Source: Thermoguttaceae bacterium (lineage in GTDB: Bacteria; Planctomycetota; Planctomycetia; Pirellulales; Thermoguttaceae). From it: a DNA stretch of 46,308 bases. Each line of letters starts with the position of its first letter. Within the stretch, counting starts at the first letter, position 1. The position numbers and the translations under genes were made by a program. The notes under the pieces were generated by a model. That model saw nothing but the letters and a program-made list of their open reading frames with translations, was not told the DNA's origin and did no database searches. The DNA lies in contig JAFRXD010000003.1 of assembly GCA_017441605.1 (NCBI GenBank), forward strand, positions 1 to 46,308, read 5' to 3'. Below, piece by piece: positions 7,280 to 16,498 of the stretch.

Positions 7280-10200
7280 ATGAGCGACGAACTAATCGAC
7301 GAATTTCTCGAAGAGCCGGAAGAGGACGATTTTGACGAGGAAGAGGAGGCGAGCTCCGGCGAGAGCGCGCCGAGCGCCGAACCGGTTTCGGAGGGCGCCG
7401 CGGACGAGGGGTCGGGCGAACCGAAGCGAACTCCTTGGGAACCGACGGCGTCGGGGGCGATCCCTTTCGTTCATCTGCACGTCCACTCGCATTATTCCCT
7501 GCTGGACGGGGTCGGCAAATTGGAGGCGCTCATCGCTCGCGCGAAGGAGCTGGAGGCTCCGGCGCTCGCGCTGACCGATCACGGGAATATGTACGGGGCG
7601 CTCGAATTCTATCAAAAAGCGCTCGACGCGGGGATTAAGCCGATTATCGGTTACGAGGCGTACGTCGCGCCCGGCAAGCGGTTCGAGCGCGGCGAAAAGA
7701 AAATGTTCCACTTGACCCTGTTGGCGATGAACAACGAGGGGTACAAGAATCTTCTGCAGCTTTCGTCGTCGGCGTTTTTGGACGGATTTTATTACAAGCC
7801 GCGCATCGACAAAGATTTGCTCGAGAAGCACAGCGCGGGGCTGATCTGTCTTTCGGGGTGTTTGTCGGGCGAGTTGGCGCGAACGCTCGCGAACGGAAAC
7901 GGCTCGGAGGAGTCCTACGAAAAAGCGAAGGGAATCGCCCAATGGTTCCGAAGCGTTTTTGGGGATCGCTATTATATCGAATTGCAGAACCACGGGATTC
8001 CCGACCAGCGAATCGCGCTCGATCTCGAGCTGAAACTCGCGCGCGAGCTCGGAATTCCGACGGTCGCGACTAACGACGTCCACTACGTTTTGCGCGAGGA
8101 CGCCGACGTTCAAGACCTCGTTTTGTGCATTAACACCGGCAAGTTCCGCACCGATCCGAATCGCATGAAGATGGACTCGGATCAATTCTTCATGAAGAGC
8201 GGACGTGAGATGCTCGACGCGATTCCGGAAGACCCCGACTCCGTTTGGCGGACTCTGGAAATCGCCGATCGCTGCCATCTGGACGTCGAGCTCGGGAAGC
8301 GCTATTTCCCGATTTTTACCCCTCCCGACGGGCTTTCGTCCGACGAGTACCTTCGCAAGCTCTGCATAGAGGGGCTCAAGCGCCGATACGCGAACAATCC
8401 GAAACGAATGGTCAACGGCGAGCTGACCGAGGAGGTCATGACGCGCCTGGACCGCGAGCTCGGCGTCATTAGCAAGCTTGGGTTCCCGAACTACTTCTTG
8501 ATCGTTTGGGATTTCGTTCGCGAGGCGGAGAGCCGCGGAATCCATCGCACGGCGAGAGGCTCCGGCGTCGGGGCGCTCGTCTGCTACGCGCTGAATTTGT
8601 CCCACGTCTGCCCCCTCGAGTTCGATTTGCTCTTCGAGCGATTTCTCGACGAGAACCGCTTGGAGGCGCCCGATATCGACATCGACTTCGAGCAGGCGAA
8701 GCGCGGGGAGATCATCGATTACGTTAAGGAGCGCTACGGGGCGGAGAAAGTTTCGCAACTCGGCGTTTTTGGGACGATGGCGGCGAAACTCGCGGTGCGC
8801 GACTGCGGTCGAGCGCTCGGCGTTCCCCTCAACGTCGTCAACGAGACGGCGAAGTTGATTCCCAACGCTCCGAAAATGACGCTCAAAAAGGCGTTCGATC
8901 AGAGCCCCGAGCTCGTCAAATTGTACGAGGAGAACCCCGACGTTCGCGAATTGATCGATTACGCGAGGAAAGTCGAGGGGCTCGCGCGCAGCGCCGGAAC
9001 CCACGCGTGCGGCGTCATCATCGCGCAGCGCGCCTTGACCGACTTTGTGCCGGTGCAAAAATTGGCGGGCAAAACCGACGTCGTTACCCAATGGCAGGGC
9101 GCGGAAGTCGAAAAAGCCGGGTTGCTCAAAATGGACTTTCTCGGGCTCCGCAATCTAACGATCCTCGCCGATTCGGTCGCGATGATCGAGCAAACGACCG
9201 GGAAAAAAATCGACCCGTACAATCTGCCCCAAAACGACCCCGAGACGTACGCGCTTCTATGCCGCGGCGAGACCAAGGGCGTTTTCCAGCTCGAAAGTTC
9301 CGGGATTCGCGAACTGCTCGTCAATATGCGCCCCGACAATATCCGCGACATTATCGCTGTGCTCGCGTTGTACCGTCCCGGTCCGATCGAGGGCGGAATG
9401 ATCGACGAGTACGTCGACGTCAAGCACAAGCGCAAGGAGGCGACCTACTTGCACCCCGTCTTGAAGGAAGTGCTCGAAGAGACGAACGGGGTTATGGTTT
9501 ACCAAGAGCAGATCATGCGCATCTTGAACAAGTTGGGAAAGATTCCCCTTTCGAGCGCGTACACCTGCATTAAGGCGATCAGTAAAAAGAAGCACGACAA
9601 GATCGCGAAATTCTACGCCGATTTCGTCGCCGGGGCCAAGGAAAACGGTCTGACGGAAAAGAAGGCGGAAGAGCTGTTCGAACTGATCAAAAAGTTCGCC
9701 GGTTACGGCTTCAATAAGTCGCACTCGACCGCCTACGCGAACGTGGCGTACACGACGGCGTATTTGAAAGCGCACTATCCCGCGGAGTTTATGGCGGCGC
9801 TCTTGTGCGGCGACATTTCCGCGCGCAACTTCACGAAGCGCGACAAAACGGTCGAGCACGTCGACGACTGCAAGCGCATGGGCGTCGAGGTCGTTCCTCC
9901 CGACGTCAATCTGTGCGACGCGCGCTACAAGGTGATCGACGGAAAGATCTATTTCGGACTGACCGCGGTCAAGGCGTGCGGCGAGGACGCGATGCGCGAG
10001 ATCGAGCGCGCTCGCGCCGAGGGCGGGCCTTTCAAGGGGCTTTTCGATTTCTACGAGCGAGTCGACTCGAAAGTTTGCGGTCGCTCGTCGGTCGAGGCGC
10101 TCATAAAGTGCGGGGCGTTCGACTGTTTCGGGGTCAAGCGCTCGCAGTTGATCCTCGCGCTCGACAAGGCGCTCAAGGGCGGTCAAGCGGCGGCGGCCGA

Positions 10201-11077
10201 CCGCGAGCGAGGGCAGCGAAGCCTGTTCGGTTTCGACGAGCCGGAGGAAGTCGATCAAAGGAGCGACGACGACGGCACCAAGTCTCTGCCCGACGCCGAG
10301 GAATGGAGCGCCAAGGAGAAAGCCGCCTACGAAAAAGAGACGCTCGGATTCTACGTTACCGCGCACCCGCTCGGGGATCACAAAAACGAGCTGACTCTTT
10401 TCGCGACCTCGACGACGAAAGTCGCCGCGATGGCGAATCGCGCGTCCGCGACGATCGGCGGTTCGATTTCCGACGTCAAGATGCAGGTCTCGAAGAATCC
10501 CAAGCCGGGGCGTCCCAGTACGTTCGCCTTCTTCCAGATCGAGGATCTCGAGGGAACGATGCGCTGCGCCTGCTGGCCCGAGGCGTTCGCGAAATACGCC
10601 GAATTTCTCAAAAACGACGCGATCGTCTTCTTGCGAGGTCGCGTCGACAAAAAAGAGACGACCCGCGACTTTGGCGACGACGAGAACGAGTCGGAAGTCG
10701 AAGTCACTTTCTTCGTCGACGAGGTAATTCCGTTTGAAAACGCGGTCGCGGAGATGTCGCGCGGGGTCGCGGTCGTGTTGAAAGAGCGCGACGCGCGCGA
10801 CAACGGCGTGAAAAAGCTCTACGAAATCCTCCGCGCCTATCGCAACGGTCGCGACGGAACCGCGCGCGGCGCCGATTTAGAGATTTGGTACGAGCGCGAC
10901 GACGGCTATTGCGCCGCGTTCCGGTGCCCCGAGTTTAAACTGAATCTCAACAACGAGATGCGCGAGCGCGTCGAGGGGCTGTTCGGCGACGGCGCGTTTC
11001 GCGTTCTGCCAGCCCCGCAGCGGCGCTCCTCCGACGAGGGGCGAGGGCGCCGTCGATACGGTCAATTCGCGCAATGA
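7280..11077 (+). CDS. dnaE: DNA polymerase III alpha subunit
   Basis: Replicative polymerase of the chromosome, 1265 residues, in the usual range for DnaE. A 60-residue acidic, low-complexity extension precedes the PHP domain, which opens with H65-L-H-V-H-S-H71; further metal-ligand motifs TDHGNM, GYEAYV, MFHLT, SGCLSGE and TNDVHY are all present, so PHP looks metal-binding. The polymerase core has the catalytic PDIDIDF at 464-470 and the FAGYGFNKSHS tract. A helix-hairpin-helix/OB-fold region lies at about 1048-1127 (IGGSISDVKM onward). The ATG at 7280 follows GAGCGGA, a weak ribosome site. The next gene starts 23 bases after the stop, so co-transcription is likely. Confidence 0.97.
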   Translation: MSDELIDEFLEEPEEDDFDEEEEASSGESAPSAEPVSEGAADEGSGEPKRTPWEPTASGAIPFVHLHVHSHYSLLDGVGKLEALIARAKELEAPALALTDHGNMYGALEFYQKALDAGIKPIIGYEAYVAPGKRFERGEKKMFHLTLLAMNNEGYKNLLQLSSSAFLDGFYYKPRIDKDLLEKHSAGLICLSGCLSGELARTLANGNGSEESYEKAKGIAQWFRSVFGDRYYIELQNHGIPDQRIALDLELKLARELGIPTVATNDVHYVLREDADVQDLVLCINTGKFRTDPNRMKMDSDQFFMKSGREMLDAIPEDPDSVWRTLEIADRCHLDVELGKRYFPIFTPPDGLSSDEYLRKLCIEGLKRRYANNPKRMVNGELTEEVMTRLDRELGVISKLGFPNYFLIVWDFVREAESRGIHRTARGSGVGALVCYALNLSHVCPLEFDLLFERFLDENRLEAPDIDIDFEQAKRGEIIDYVKERYGAEKVSQLGVFGTMAAKLAVRDCGRALGVPLNVVNETAKLIPNAPKMTLKKAFDQSPELVKLYEENPDVRELIDYARKVEGLARSAGTHACGVIIAQRALTDFVPVQKLAGKTDVVTQWQGAEVEKAGLLKMDFLGLRNLTILADSVAMIEQTTGKKIDPYNLPQNDPETYALLCRGETKGVFQLESSGIRELLVNMRPDNIRDIIAVLALYRPGPIEGGMIDEYVDVKHKRKEATYLHPVLKEVLEETNGVMVYQEQIMRILNKLGKIPLSSAYTCIKAISKKKHDKIAKFYADFVAGAKENGLTEKKAEELFELIKKFAGYGFNKSHSTAYANVAYTTAYLKAHYPAEFMAALLCGDISARNFTKRDKTVEHVDDCKRMGVEVVPPDVNLCDARYKVIDGKIYFGLTAVKACGEDAMREIERARAEGGPFKGLFDFYERVDSKVCGRSSVEALIKCGAFDCFGVKRSQLILALDKALKGGQAAAADRERGQRSLFGFDEPEEVDQRSDDDGTKSLPDAEEWSAKEKAAYEKETLGFYVTAHPLGDHKNELTLFATSTTKVAAMANRASATIGGSISDVKMQVSKNPKPGRPSTFAFFQIEDLEGTMRCACWPEAFAKYAEFLKNDAIVFLRGRVDKKETTRDFGDDENESEVEVTFFVDEVIPFENAVAEMSRGVAVVLKERDARDNGVKKLYEILRAYRNGRDGTARGADLEIWYERDDGYCAAFRCPEFKLNLNNEMRERVEGLFGDGAFRVLPAPQRRSSDEGRGRRRYGQFAQ

Positions 11078-11100
11078 TTCGAACGGTAAGGAGTTCCGAT

Positions 11101-12915
11101 ATGTCGCCGTCGTCTCTTTCGGCTCGCGCGCTCGTCGCGTCGATCCTCCTGTTGACTTTGCTCGGCCGCGCGAGCGGCGCGGAGAGCGCGGTCGCGACCT
11201 TTTATTATTCCGACGGTCGCGCGACCGAGACGCGCTCGATTCCGTTTGAGTCGCGCGACGGGGCGGAGATTTTGCGGATTCCCGTCGCCGAGCTACAAGG
11301 CGTTTCGTCGGTCGAAGTCGAGCGCCCCGAGCAGGTCGCGACCGCCGGGGAGGACGGATTTTTCGTCTTTTCCAACGGTTTCTACGGAACGTGGCGCGAT
11401 ATTCCCGACGCGAGATACAATTGCCCGCATCGGGTAATGTCGGTTTACGGGGTCAAGACCCCGCGCGGAGCCTTTGCGACGATCCTCGAGGGGCTGGTTT
11501 ACGAGGCGCGCGAGTTCGTCGAAGTTAAGGCGGGGCGCTGGCGCGTTTTCGTCCGCTACGAATTAAAGAGCGTCGAGCCTTACGAAGATCTCTCGATACG
11601 ATACGTTCCGCTACCTCTCGACGCGACGCTCGGCGATATGGCGGCGGCTTATCGCGACTACCAACTCGCGCGCGGCGAGGTTCGCCCCTTGAAAGAGCGC
11701 GCGAAAGAGCGCCCGGAGCTCGCCTACGCGGTCGAGGCCCCCGAGGTTCGGATTCGCATGGGCTGGAAGCCGGTTCCGAGTCCGGTTCCGGAACAGAGCG
11801 CCGAAAACGAGCCCGAGATGAAAGTCGCGGTAACGTTCGAGCGCTTCGAGGAGATCGCCGAGGAATTTAAACGCCAAGGAATCGACAAGGCGGAGTTTTG
11901 CCTCGTCGGTTGGAATATCGGCGGGCACGACGGGCGCTATCCGCAGATCTTTCCACCGGACGAGCGGCTCGGGGGCGAGGCCAAGTTGAAAGAGGCGGTC
12001 GCGCGCGCGCAAGAGCTGGGATACCAAGTCGTTTGCCATCAGAACTATTCCGACGCCTATCGCGCCTCGCAAATCGGCGGGCTTTGGGACGAGGGCTATC
12101 TGCTCGTCAAGCCGGACGGAACGTTCAATACTTATACGACTTGGGGAGGCGGGAATATGTACGAAACCTGCCCCAAAGAGATGTTGAAGCGCTTTCCCAA
12201 GGGCGATTTCCCCAAGTTGCGCGAACTTGGATTCCGCGGACTCCACTATATCGACGTTTATTCGACGGTCGATCCGCGCGCGTGCTATTCCGAAGAGCAT
12301 CCCGTCAATCGACGCGAGTTCGCCGACTTGACGACCGAATTGGCGAAACAGTCGCGCGACGCGTTCGGCGGGTTCGCCTCCGAGGGCGGGTTCGACTACT
12401 GCGTCAAATACCTAGACTACGCGCTTTACGTTTCGTTCTGGAAACCCGGAAGCGCGCTTCCCGCGCCGGTCGAGCGCGTCGTTCCGTTCTGGCAGCTCGT
12501 CTACAACGGGATCGTTTTGAGCAATCCGTTCGCCGAGACGATGAACTACTCGATTAAAACCCCCGCGGATCGGCTCAAGTTTATCGAATTCGGAGGACGA
12601 CCCTCGTTCTATTTCTATTCGAAGTTCCGCGATTCCGGAACGAACTGGATGGGGGACGCCGACATAACTTGCTCGACCGACGAGGAACTCCGCGCCTCCG
12701 TCGCCAAAATCAAAGAGGCTTTCGACGAGTATCAAAAGTTGAAGCGCTTGCAATTGGAATATATGACCTCCCACGAGCGTCTCGCGGAGAACGTCTTCAA
12801 AACGGGCTACTCCAACGGAGCGCAAATCGTCGTCAACTACGGCGACGCGCCGTTCGAGTGGAACGGAACGACCGTTCCCGCGCTCGACTATTCGCTTATC
12901 GAACCGCAAAGATAA
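11101..12915 (+). CDS. secreted DUF5696-like protein, candidate glycoside hydrolase
   Basis: 604 residues. The start is the ATG at 11101, preceded at 7 bases by a perfect AAGGAG; the frame also opens at 11074 inside dnaE but lacks such a site. A signal peptide ends near the ASGA of residues 22-25. An N-terminal beta-rich region (about 25-200) precedes what reads as a TIM-barrel: the pieces GWNIGGHDGRYP, the GLHYIDVYS strand and FASEGGFDY resemble DUF5696-type proteins, distant relatives of GH101/GH129 enzymes, with acidic residues at strand ends as possible catalytic groups. Function is inferred from memory of these motifs; substrate unknown. It follows dnaE by 23 bases, an unusual partner, and may simply share its transcript. 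Confidence 0.7.
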   Translation: MSPSSLSARALVASILLLTLLGRASGAESAVATFYYSDGRATETRSIPFESRDGAEILRIPVAELQGVSSVEVERPEQVATAGEDGFFVFSNGFYGTWRDIPDARYNCPHRVMSVYGVKTPRGAFATILEGLVYEAREFVEVKAGRWRVFVRYELKSVEPYEDLSIRYVPLPLDATLGDMAAAYRDYQLARGEVRPLKERAKERPELAYAVEAPEVRIRMGWKPVPSPVPEQSAENEPEMKVAVTFERFEEIAEEFKRQGIDKAEFCLVGWNIGGHDGRYPQIFPPDERLGGEAKLKEAVARAQELGYQVVCHQNYSDAYRASQIGGLWDEGYLLVKPDGTFNTYTTWGGGNMYETCPKEMLKRFPKGDFPKLRELGFRGLHYIDVYSTVDPRACYSEEHPVNRREFADLTTELAKQSRDAFGGFASEGGFDYCVKYLDYALYVSFWKPGSALPAPVERVVPFWQLVYNGIVLSNPFAETMNYSIKTPADRLKFIEFGGRPSFYFYSKFRDSGTNWMGDADITCSTDEELRASVAKIKEAFDEYQKLKRLQLEYMTSHERLAENVFKTGYSNGAQIVVNYGDAPFEWNGTTVPALDYSLIEPQR

Positions 12916-12947
12916 TTTGGAACTTCCGACCATAAGGGGAATTAGAC

Positions 12948-13559
12948 TTGACTCTCAAAAAATCGACCGGCAAATCGACGGGCAAATCGGCGTCGCGCGG
13001 CGCGAAGAAATTCGCGGAGAAATTTGAGAAGCTGCGCGAGGCGCTTCATCGCGCGAACGAAACGAACAACGGGGAGTTCGACTCCGCGTTCGCCGACTTG
13101 GCGGCGCATCTGACCAGCTCCGAAAAGGAGTGCGTCTATTTCTTGGAGACTTGCGACGACGAGCAATTCCGAACGGTTCTGCTCGTTTTGGACGACGTGG
13201 CGTCGGAATTCGCGAGCGCGGAATTTCTTCAGGTCTTAAAAGGCGCGCAAGCGCGGTTTCCGAAATACGACTTGACCTCTTCGATGGACGTCGCCGCCTA
13301 CGAGACGGCCGAGCGGCTCGCCGAGGAGTTCTCAAAGACCGACGGCTCGGCGCGAAAGTCGTTCGCGAAAGTCGTTGAAGAACTGCGCGAGAAAGCGGAG
13401 TTGGGGGATCCCGAGGCGATGTTCCGGCTGGCGCTTAAGATCTATTTTGGAACCGGAACGAAGCGAGATTACAAAGCCGCGCGCGAGTGGGCGGAACAGG
13501 CGATCGAAGCCGGTTGCGAGGACGCGGCTCTCATAAGAGATTTACCGAGTCGGCTCTAA
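12948..13559 (+). CDS. Sel1-repeat-containing protein
   Basis: 203 residues with a TTG start at 12948 supported by AGGGGA 7 bases upstream. The N-terminus is Lys/Ser/Gly-rich (TGKSTGKS). The middle is helical and acidic. Residues about 151-197 (GDPEAMFRLALKIYFGTGTK, then YKAAREWAEQAIEAG) match the Sel1-like TPR consensus, a helical protein-interaction repeat. No signal peptide or membrane segment, so it is likely cytoplasmic. It is the last gene of the dnaE run, 32 bases after the preceding stop, and its stop codon lies in the loop of a strong hairpin. Binding partner unknown. Confidence 0.75.
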   Translation: MTLKKSTGKSTGKSASRGAKKFAEKFEKLREALHRANETNNGEFDSAFADLAAHLTSSEKECVYFLETCDDEQFRTVLLVLDDVASEFASAEFLQVLKGAQARFPKYDLTSSMDVAAYETAERLAEEFSKTDGSARKSFAKVVEELREKAELGDPEAMFRLALKIYFGTGTKRDYKAAREWAEQAIEAGCEDAALIRDLPSRL

Positions 13560-13573
13560 TCGAGCCGACTCGG
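13545..13573 (+). terminator. 12-bp hairpin at the end of the Sel1-protein gene, stop codon in its loop
   Basis: CCGAGTCGGCTC (13545-13556) and GAGCCGACTCGG (13562-13573) form a perfect 12-bp stem around TAATC, so the TAA stop (13557-13559) is in the loop. No T run follows directly (CGATCGGTCGTTTAA), and a smaller AGCGCT/AGCGCT hairpin comes 21 bases later. It lies between convergent genes and may stop or stabilise transcripts from both sides. Confidence 0.55.
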
Positions 13574-13607
13574 CGATCGGTCGTTTAAGCGCTAGGAAAG
13601 CGCTCGT

Positions 13608-15551
13608 TTATTTGGCGATAAACTCGAGCGCTCCTTGGAGACAGTCGCGCCAATAGGGCCAAGTATGGCCGCCGTCGCGAACGCGGAACTCGCACGGAAC
13701 TCCCTTCGCTCGCGCTTCTTGGAAGAACAGATAGGAGACGTCGACAAGCCCGTCGTCGTCTCCGCAGTCGATCATAAAACGGACTTTCGCCTTATTTTCG
13801 TCGGAGACGCCCGCGAGGATTTGACGCGGGTCGTTGACTTTGTAGTTCTCGACGAACGCCTTGGCGTCGGGACGGCGCCCAAAGAACGTGTCGACGGCCT
13901 TTTCGTTCATTCCTTTAACGCCCTCTTCGGTCAGTAGCGCGGGGCTCATCGCGTAGCAGGACTCGAACATATCGGGTCGTCGCAACGCGTAGATCGCGGA
14001 ACCGTACCCTCCCATCGAGAGCCCTGCGATCGCGCGCGACTCGCGGTCGCCCTTGCAGCGGTAATGCCGCTCGACGTCGGGAATTAGCTCGTTGAAGAAG
14101 AACGTCTCGTATTTGAGGGAGTCGTCGGCGGAGTCGACGTACCAGAAATCGCCCCCGTCCGGCATAACGACGATTCGCTTTTGCGACGGATTTTGGGCGA
14201 AATAGGCGTCGCAGATCGCCTTCATATTCCCGTGTTTCTCGTCGCTCCAGTTCGTCTCGTTGCCGAACAGCCCGTGCAGTAGATAGAGCGTCGGGTAGGG
14301 GAACGAAGTCGTTCGATACTCGTTCGGGAAATAGACGCGGTATTTGACGTCGCGCCCGAGCGCCTCGCTGTGGACGACGCGCTCTTCGACCGCGCTTCCC
14401 GATTCTCCCTCCTTCGGCTGCAGCGACTTCTCGACTTCGCGCAGTTTCGCCAGTTCTTCGGCGTTTTCCGGCAGCGGATCGGTTCCGCTCATCGCGGGCA
14501 GAAGGGTCTCGAACAGGACGTTAAGGATTCCTTGGTAATTATTGCAGTCGGAATTAATGGCGACGACCGCGTTTTGATCGGGCATGACGACGCAGAATTG
14601 CGAGTACATACCGTCCCCGCGATAGACGTTGTGGCGGCAGCGCCAGAACTGGAAACCGTATCCCTGAGCCCAGTCGCTGTCGGGATTGTCCCCGTTCGAA
14701 ACGTGTTTCGACGTCGCAAGATCGACCCATTCGGCGGGAAGAATTTGCTCCCCGTTCCATTTCCCTTTTTGCAAATAGAGCTGACCAAACTTCGCGATAT
14801 CCTCGGTCTTTAGGAAGAGCCCCGTGCCTCCTTTGCTAATCCCTTGCGGGGATTGTTCCCAGTAGGGCGTCTCGATATGGAGCGGTTCGAAAAGACGCGG
14901 AACCAAGTAGTCCCGAATCGTTTGTCCGACCGCTTTTTGAACCATCGCGGAGCACATATAGGTTCCGGTCGTGTTGTACATAAACTTTGTTCCGGGCTCG
15001 TATTCGATTTTGCGCGCGAGGAACGACTGCGCCCAAGTCGGCTTTGCGTCGGAGAGGAACGGCTCGAGCCCGTAGTCGGTTCCGATGATTCCGGGAACCC
15101 ACGGATCGCTCGAGTGACCGCAGGACATTGTGAGCAAGTGTTCCAGCGTAACGTCTTTAAGACGCGGGTCGGGATCTTCCGGGAGCTCGTCGGCGAACGC
15201 GTCGACGAGTTTATCGGTCAATTTTAGTTTGCCCTCGGAGACGGCGAATCCAACCGCGGTCGAGCAGAACGATTTGCTCAGCGAATAGAGCGCGTGCGGT
15301 TTGTCGGGACCGTTTGGGGCTCGCCACGCTTCGGCGAGGACTTTGCCGTCGCGAAGGATCATGACTCCGTCGACGCGATTGAATTTTTCGTCGAGCGCTT
15401 TGATCGTCGCGGCGCAGGCGCTCGAGGGAACGCCGACCGACTCGGGAGTCGCGCGAGGCAGCGCCCCCGACTCCGTTAGATTTTGAGCGAAAGCGGACGC
15501 CGTCGCCAACGTTAGCGCGAGCGTCGCGAGGAAGATGTTTAGTCGTTTCAT
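13608..15551 (-). CDS. secreted fusion: beta-lactamase-like serine hydrolase + esterase
   Basis: 647 residues with a signal peptide (about 1-22, ending ASAFA). Residues about 30-370 are a class C beta-lactamase/transpeptidase-like serine hydrolase (Pfam Beta-lactamase type): S90-L-S-K93 is the SxxK nucleophile motif and a YNTTGTY segment gives the Tyr-x-Asn-like motif. Residues about 390-647 are an alpha/beta-hydrolase of the esterase D family (PF00756-like), with LLHGLFGNETNWSD, the nucleophile elbow GLSMGG, an Asp in CGDDD and the His in DGGHTWPYW. The esterase half is a close paralogue of the stand-alone enzyme just upstream. Start ATG 15551 has no clear ribosome site; it lies 52 bases after the upstream stop, in one operon. 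Probably acts on ester decorations of polysaccharides outside the cell. Confidence 0.88.
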   Translation of the reverse strand: MKRLNIFLATLALTLATASAFAQNLTESGALPRATPESVGVPSSACAATIKALDEKFNRVDGVMILRDGKVLAEAWRAPNGPDKPHALYSLSKSFCSTAVGFAVSEGKLKLTDKLVDAFADELPEDPDPRLKDVTLEHLLTMSCGHSSDPWVPGIIGTDYGLEPFLSDAKPTWAQSFLARKIEYEPGTKFMYNTTGTYMCSAMVQKAVGQTIRDYLVPRLFEPLHIETPYWEQSPQGISKGGTGLFLKTEDIAKFGQLYLQKGKWNGEQILPAEWVDLATSKHVSNGDNPDSDWAQGYGFQFWRCRHNVYRGDGMYSQFCVVMPDQNAVVAINSDCNNYQGILNVLFETLLPAMSGTDPLPENAEELAKLREVEKSLQPKEGESGSAVEERVVHSEALGRDVKYRVYFPNEYRTTSFPYPTLYLLHGLFGNETNWSDEKHGNMKAICDAYFAQNPSQKRIVVMPDGGDFWYVDSADDSLKYETFFFNELIPDVERHYRCKGDRESRAIAGLSMGGYGSAIYALRRPDMFESCYAMSPALLTEEGVKGMNEKAVDTFFGRRPDAKAFVENYKVNDPRQILAGVSDENKAKVRFMIDCGDDDGLVDVSYLFFQEARAKGVPCEFRVRDGGHTWPYWRDCLQGALEFIAK

Positions 15552-15603
15552 AGTATTCTGTTGAGCGAACGGTTGCTAATGCGCGCCGGGCTCGAAAAAG
15601 AGC

Positions 15604-16461
15604 TCAGCGCGAGATGAATTCCAAACAGATCGGGAGGGACTCTCGCCAGTATTTCCAAACGTGCCCGCCGTCGCGAACGCGCAGTTCGCAGGGGACGCCC
15701 TTGGCGCGCGCCTCTTTGAGAAACGCCATGTTGCCGAGAAGCAGATCGTCGTCGTCCCCGCAATCGAGCAGGAAGCGGACGCCCTTGGGGTCCTCGAGTT
15801 TTTGAACGAGGGTATGGGGATCGTTGGCGAAGTAATAGTCGTCGAAGCGCTCGTCCTCGGCGGTCATGTCGTCGCGCGACTTATAGCGCGTCAGAAATTC
15901 TTTGAACGAGTGTTTTTCGACTTGCTCCTTCGTTCGAATCGCGGCGCTCATCGGAACGCACGACTCGAACATATCGGGGCGTCGCAGGGCGTAGAGCGCG
16001 GAGCCGTACCCGCCCATCGAGAGCCCCGCGATCGCGCGGTCTTTTTTGGTCGTCTTGCAGCGATAATCCTTTTCGATTTGAGGAATTAACTCGTCGAAGA
16101 AGAACGTTTCGTACTTGCAGGAGTCGTCGGCGGAATCGCGATACCAGCAGCTTTGCGCGTCGGGCATGACGACGATTCGCTTAGTTTCCGGACGGTTCGC
16201 GAAAAACTCGTCGCAAATCGCTTGCATATTTCCGTTTTTCGGATCGCTCCAGTTCGTTTCGTTTCCCCCCATGCCGTGAAGCAAGTACAAGACGGGAAAC
16301 GCGTCTTGCGAGTCCTCGTATCCGGTCGGCAGATAGACGCGGTATTTAACCGGTCGTTTGAGCGCCGCGCTTTCCAGTTCGCATTGTTTAATCTCGCTCG
16401 CCAAGGCGGTCGTCGCGAAGAGACCCCCGAAGACAAGGGAGAAGAGGGTTTTGAGTTTCAT
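15604..16461 (-). CDS. secreted esterase, alpha/beta-hydrolase (esterase D-like family)
   Basis: 285 residues with a signal peptide (about 1-22). It carries LLHGMGGNETNWSD at 60-73, the nucleophile elbow GLSMGG (Ser148), acidic residues in DCGDDDD (233-239) and His267 in DGGHVWKYW, the layout of the PF00756-like family that includes S-formylglutathione hydrolase, acetyl-xylan and feruloyl esterases; export argues for a polysaccharide ester as substrate. AAGGA sits 7 bases before the ATG. It is the middle gene of a three-gene minus-strand operon with the beta-helix protein upstream. The following gene ends in a second copy of the same domain, a tandem duplication. Confidence 0.88.
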   Translation of the reverse strand: MKLKTLFSLVFGGLFATTALASEIKQCELESAALKRPVKYRVYLPTGYEDSQDAFPVLYLLHGMGGNETNWSDPKNGNMQAICDEFFANRPETKRIVVMPDAQSCWYRDSADDSCKYETFFFDELIPQIEKDYRCKTTKKDRAIAGLSMGGYGSALYALRRPDMFESCVPMSAAIRTKEQVEKHSFKEFLTRYKSRDDMTAEDERFDDYYFANDPHTLVQKLEDPKGVRFLLDCGDDDDLLLGNMAFLKEARAKGVPCELRVRDGGHVWKYWRESLPICLEFISR

Positions 16462-16498
16462 TTATCGTCCTTTCGCGCTTCGAGCGCGGTTCGATCGA

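Noticed and set aside
6622..7335. 237-codon plus-strand frame before dnaE
   Set aside because: Arg/Lys-rich composition typical of noncoding frames here, no ribosome site, and it overlaps the dnaE start and its promoter out of frame.
7292..9091. 599-codon minus-strand frame
   Set aside because: Codon-aligned antisense of dnaE; same cause.
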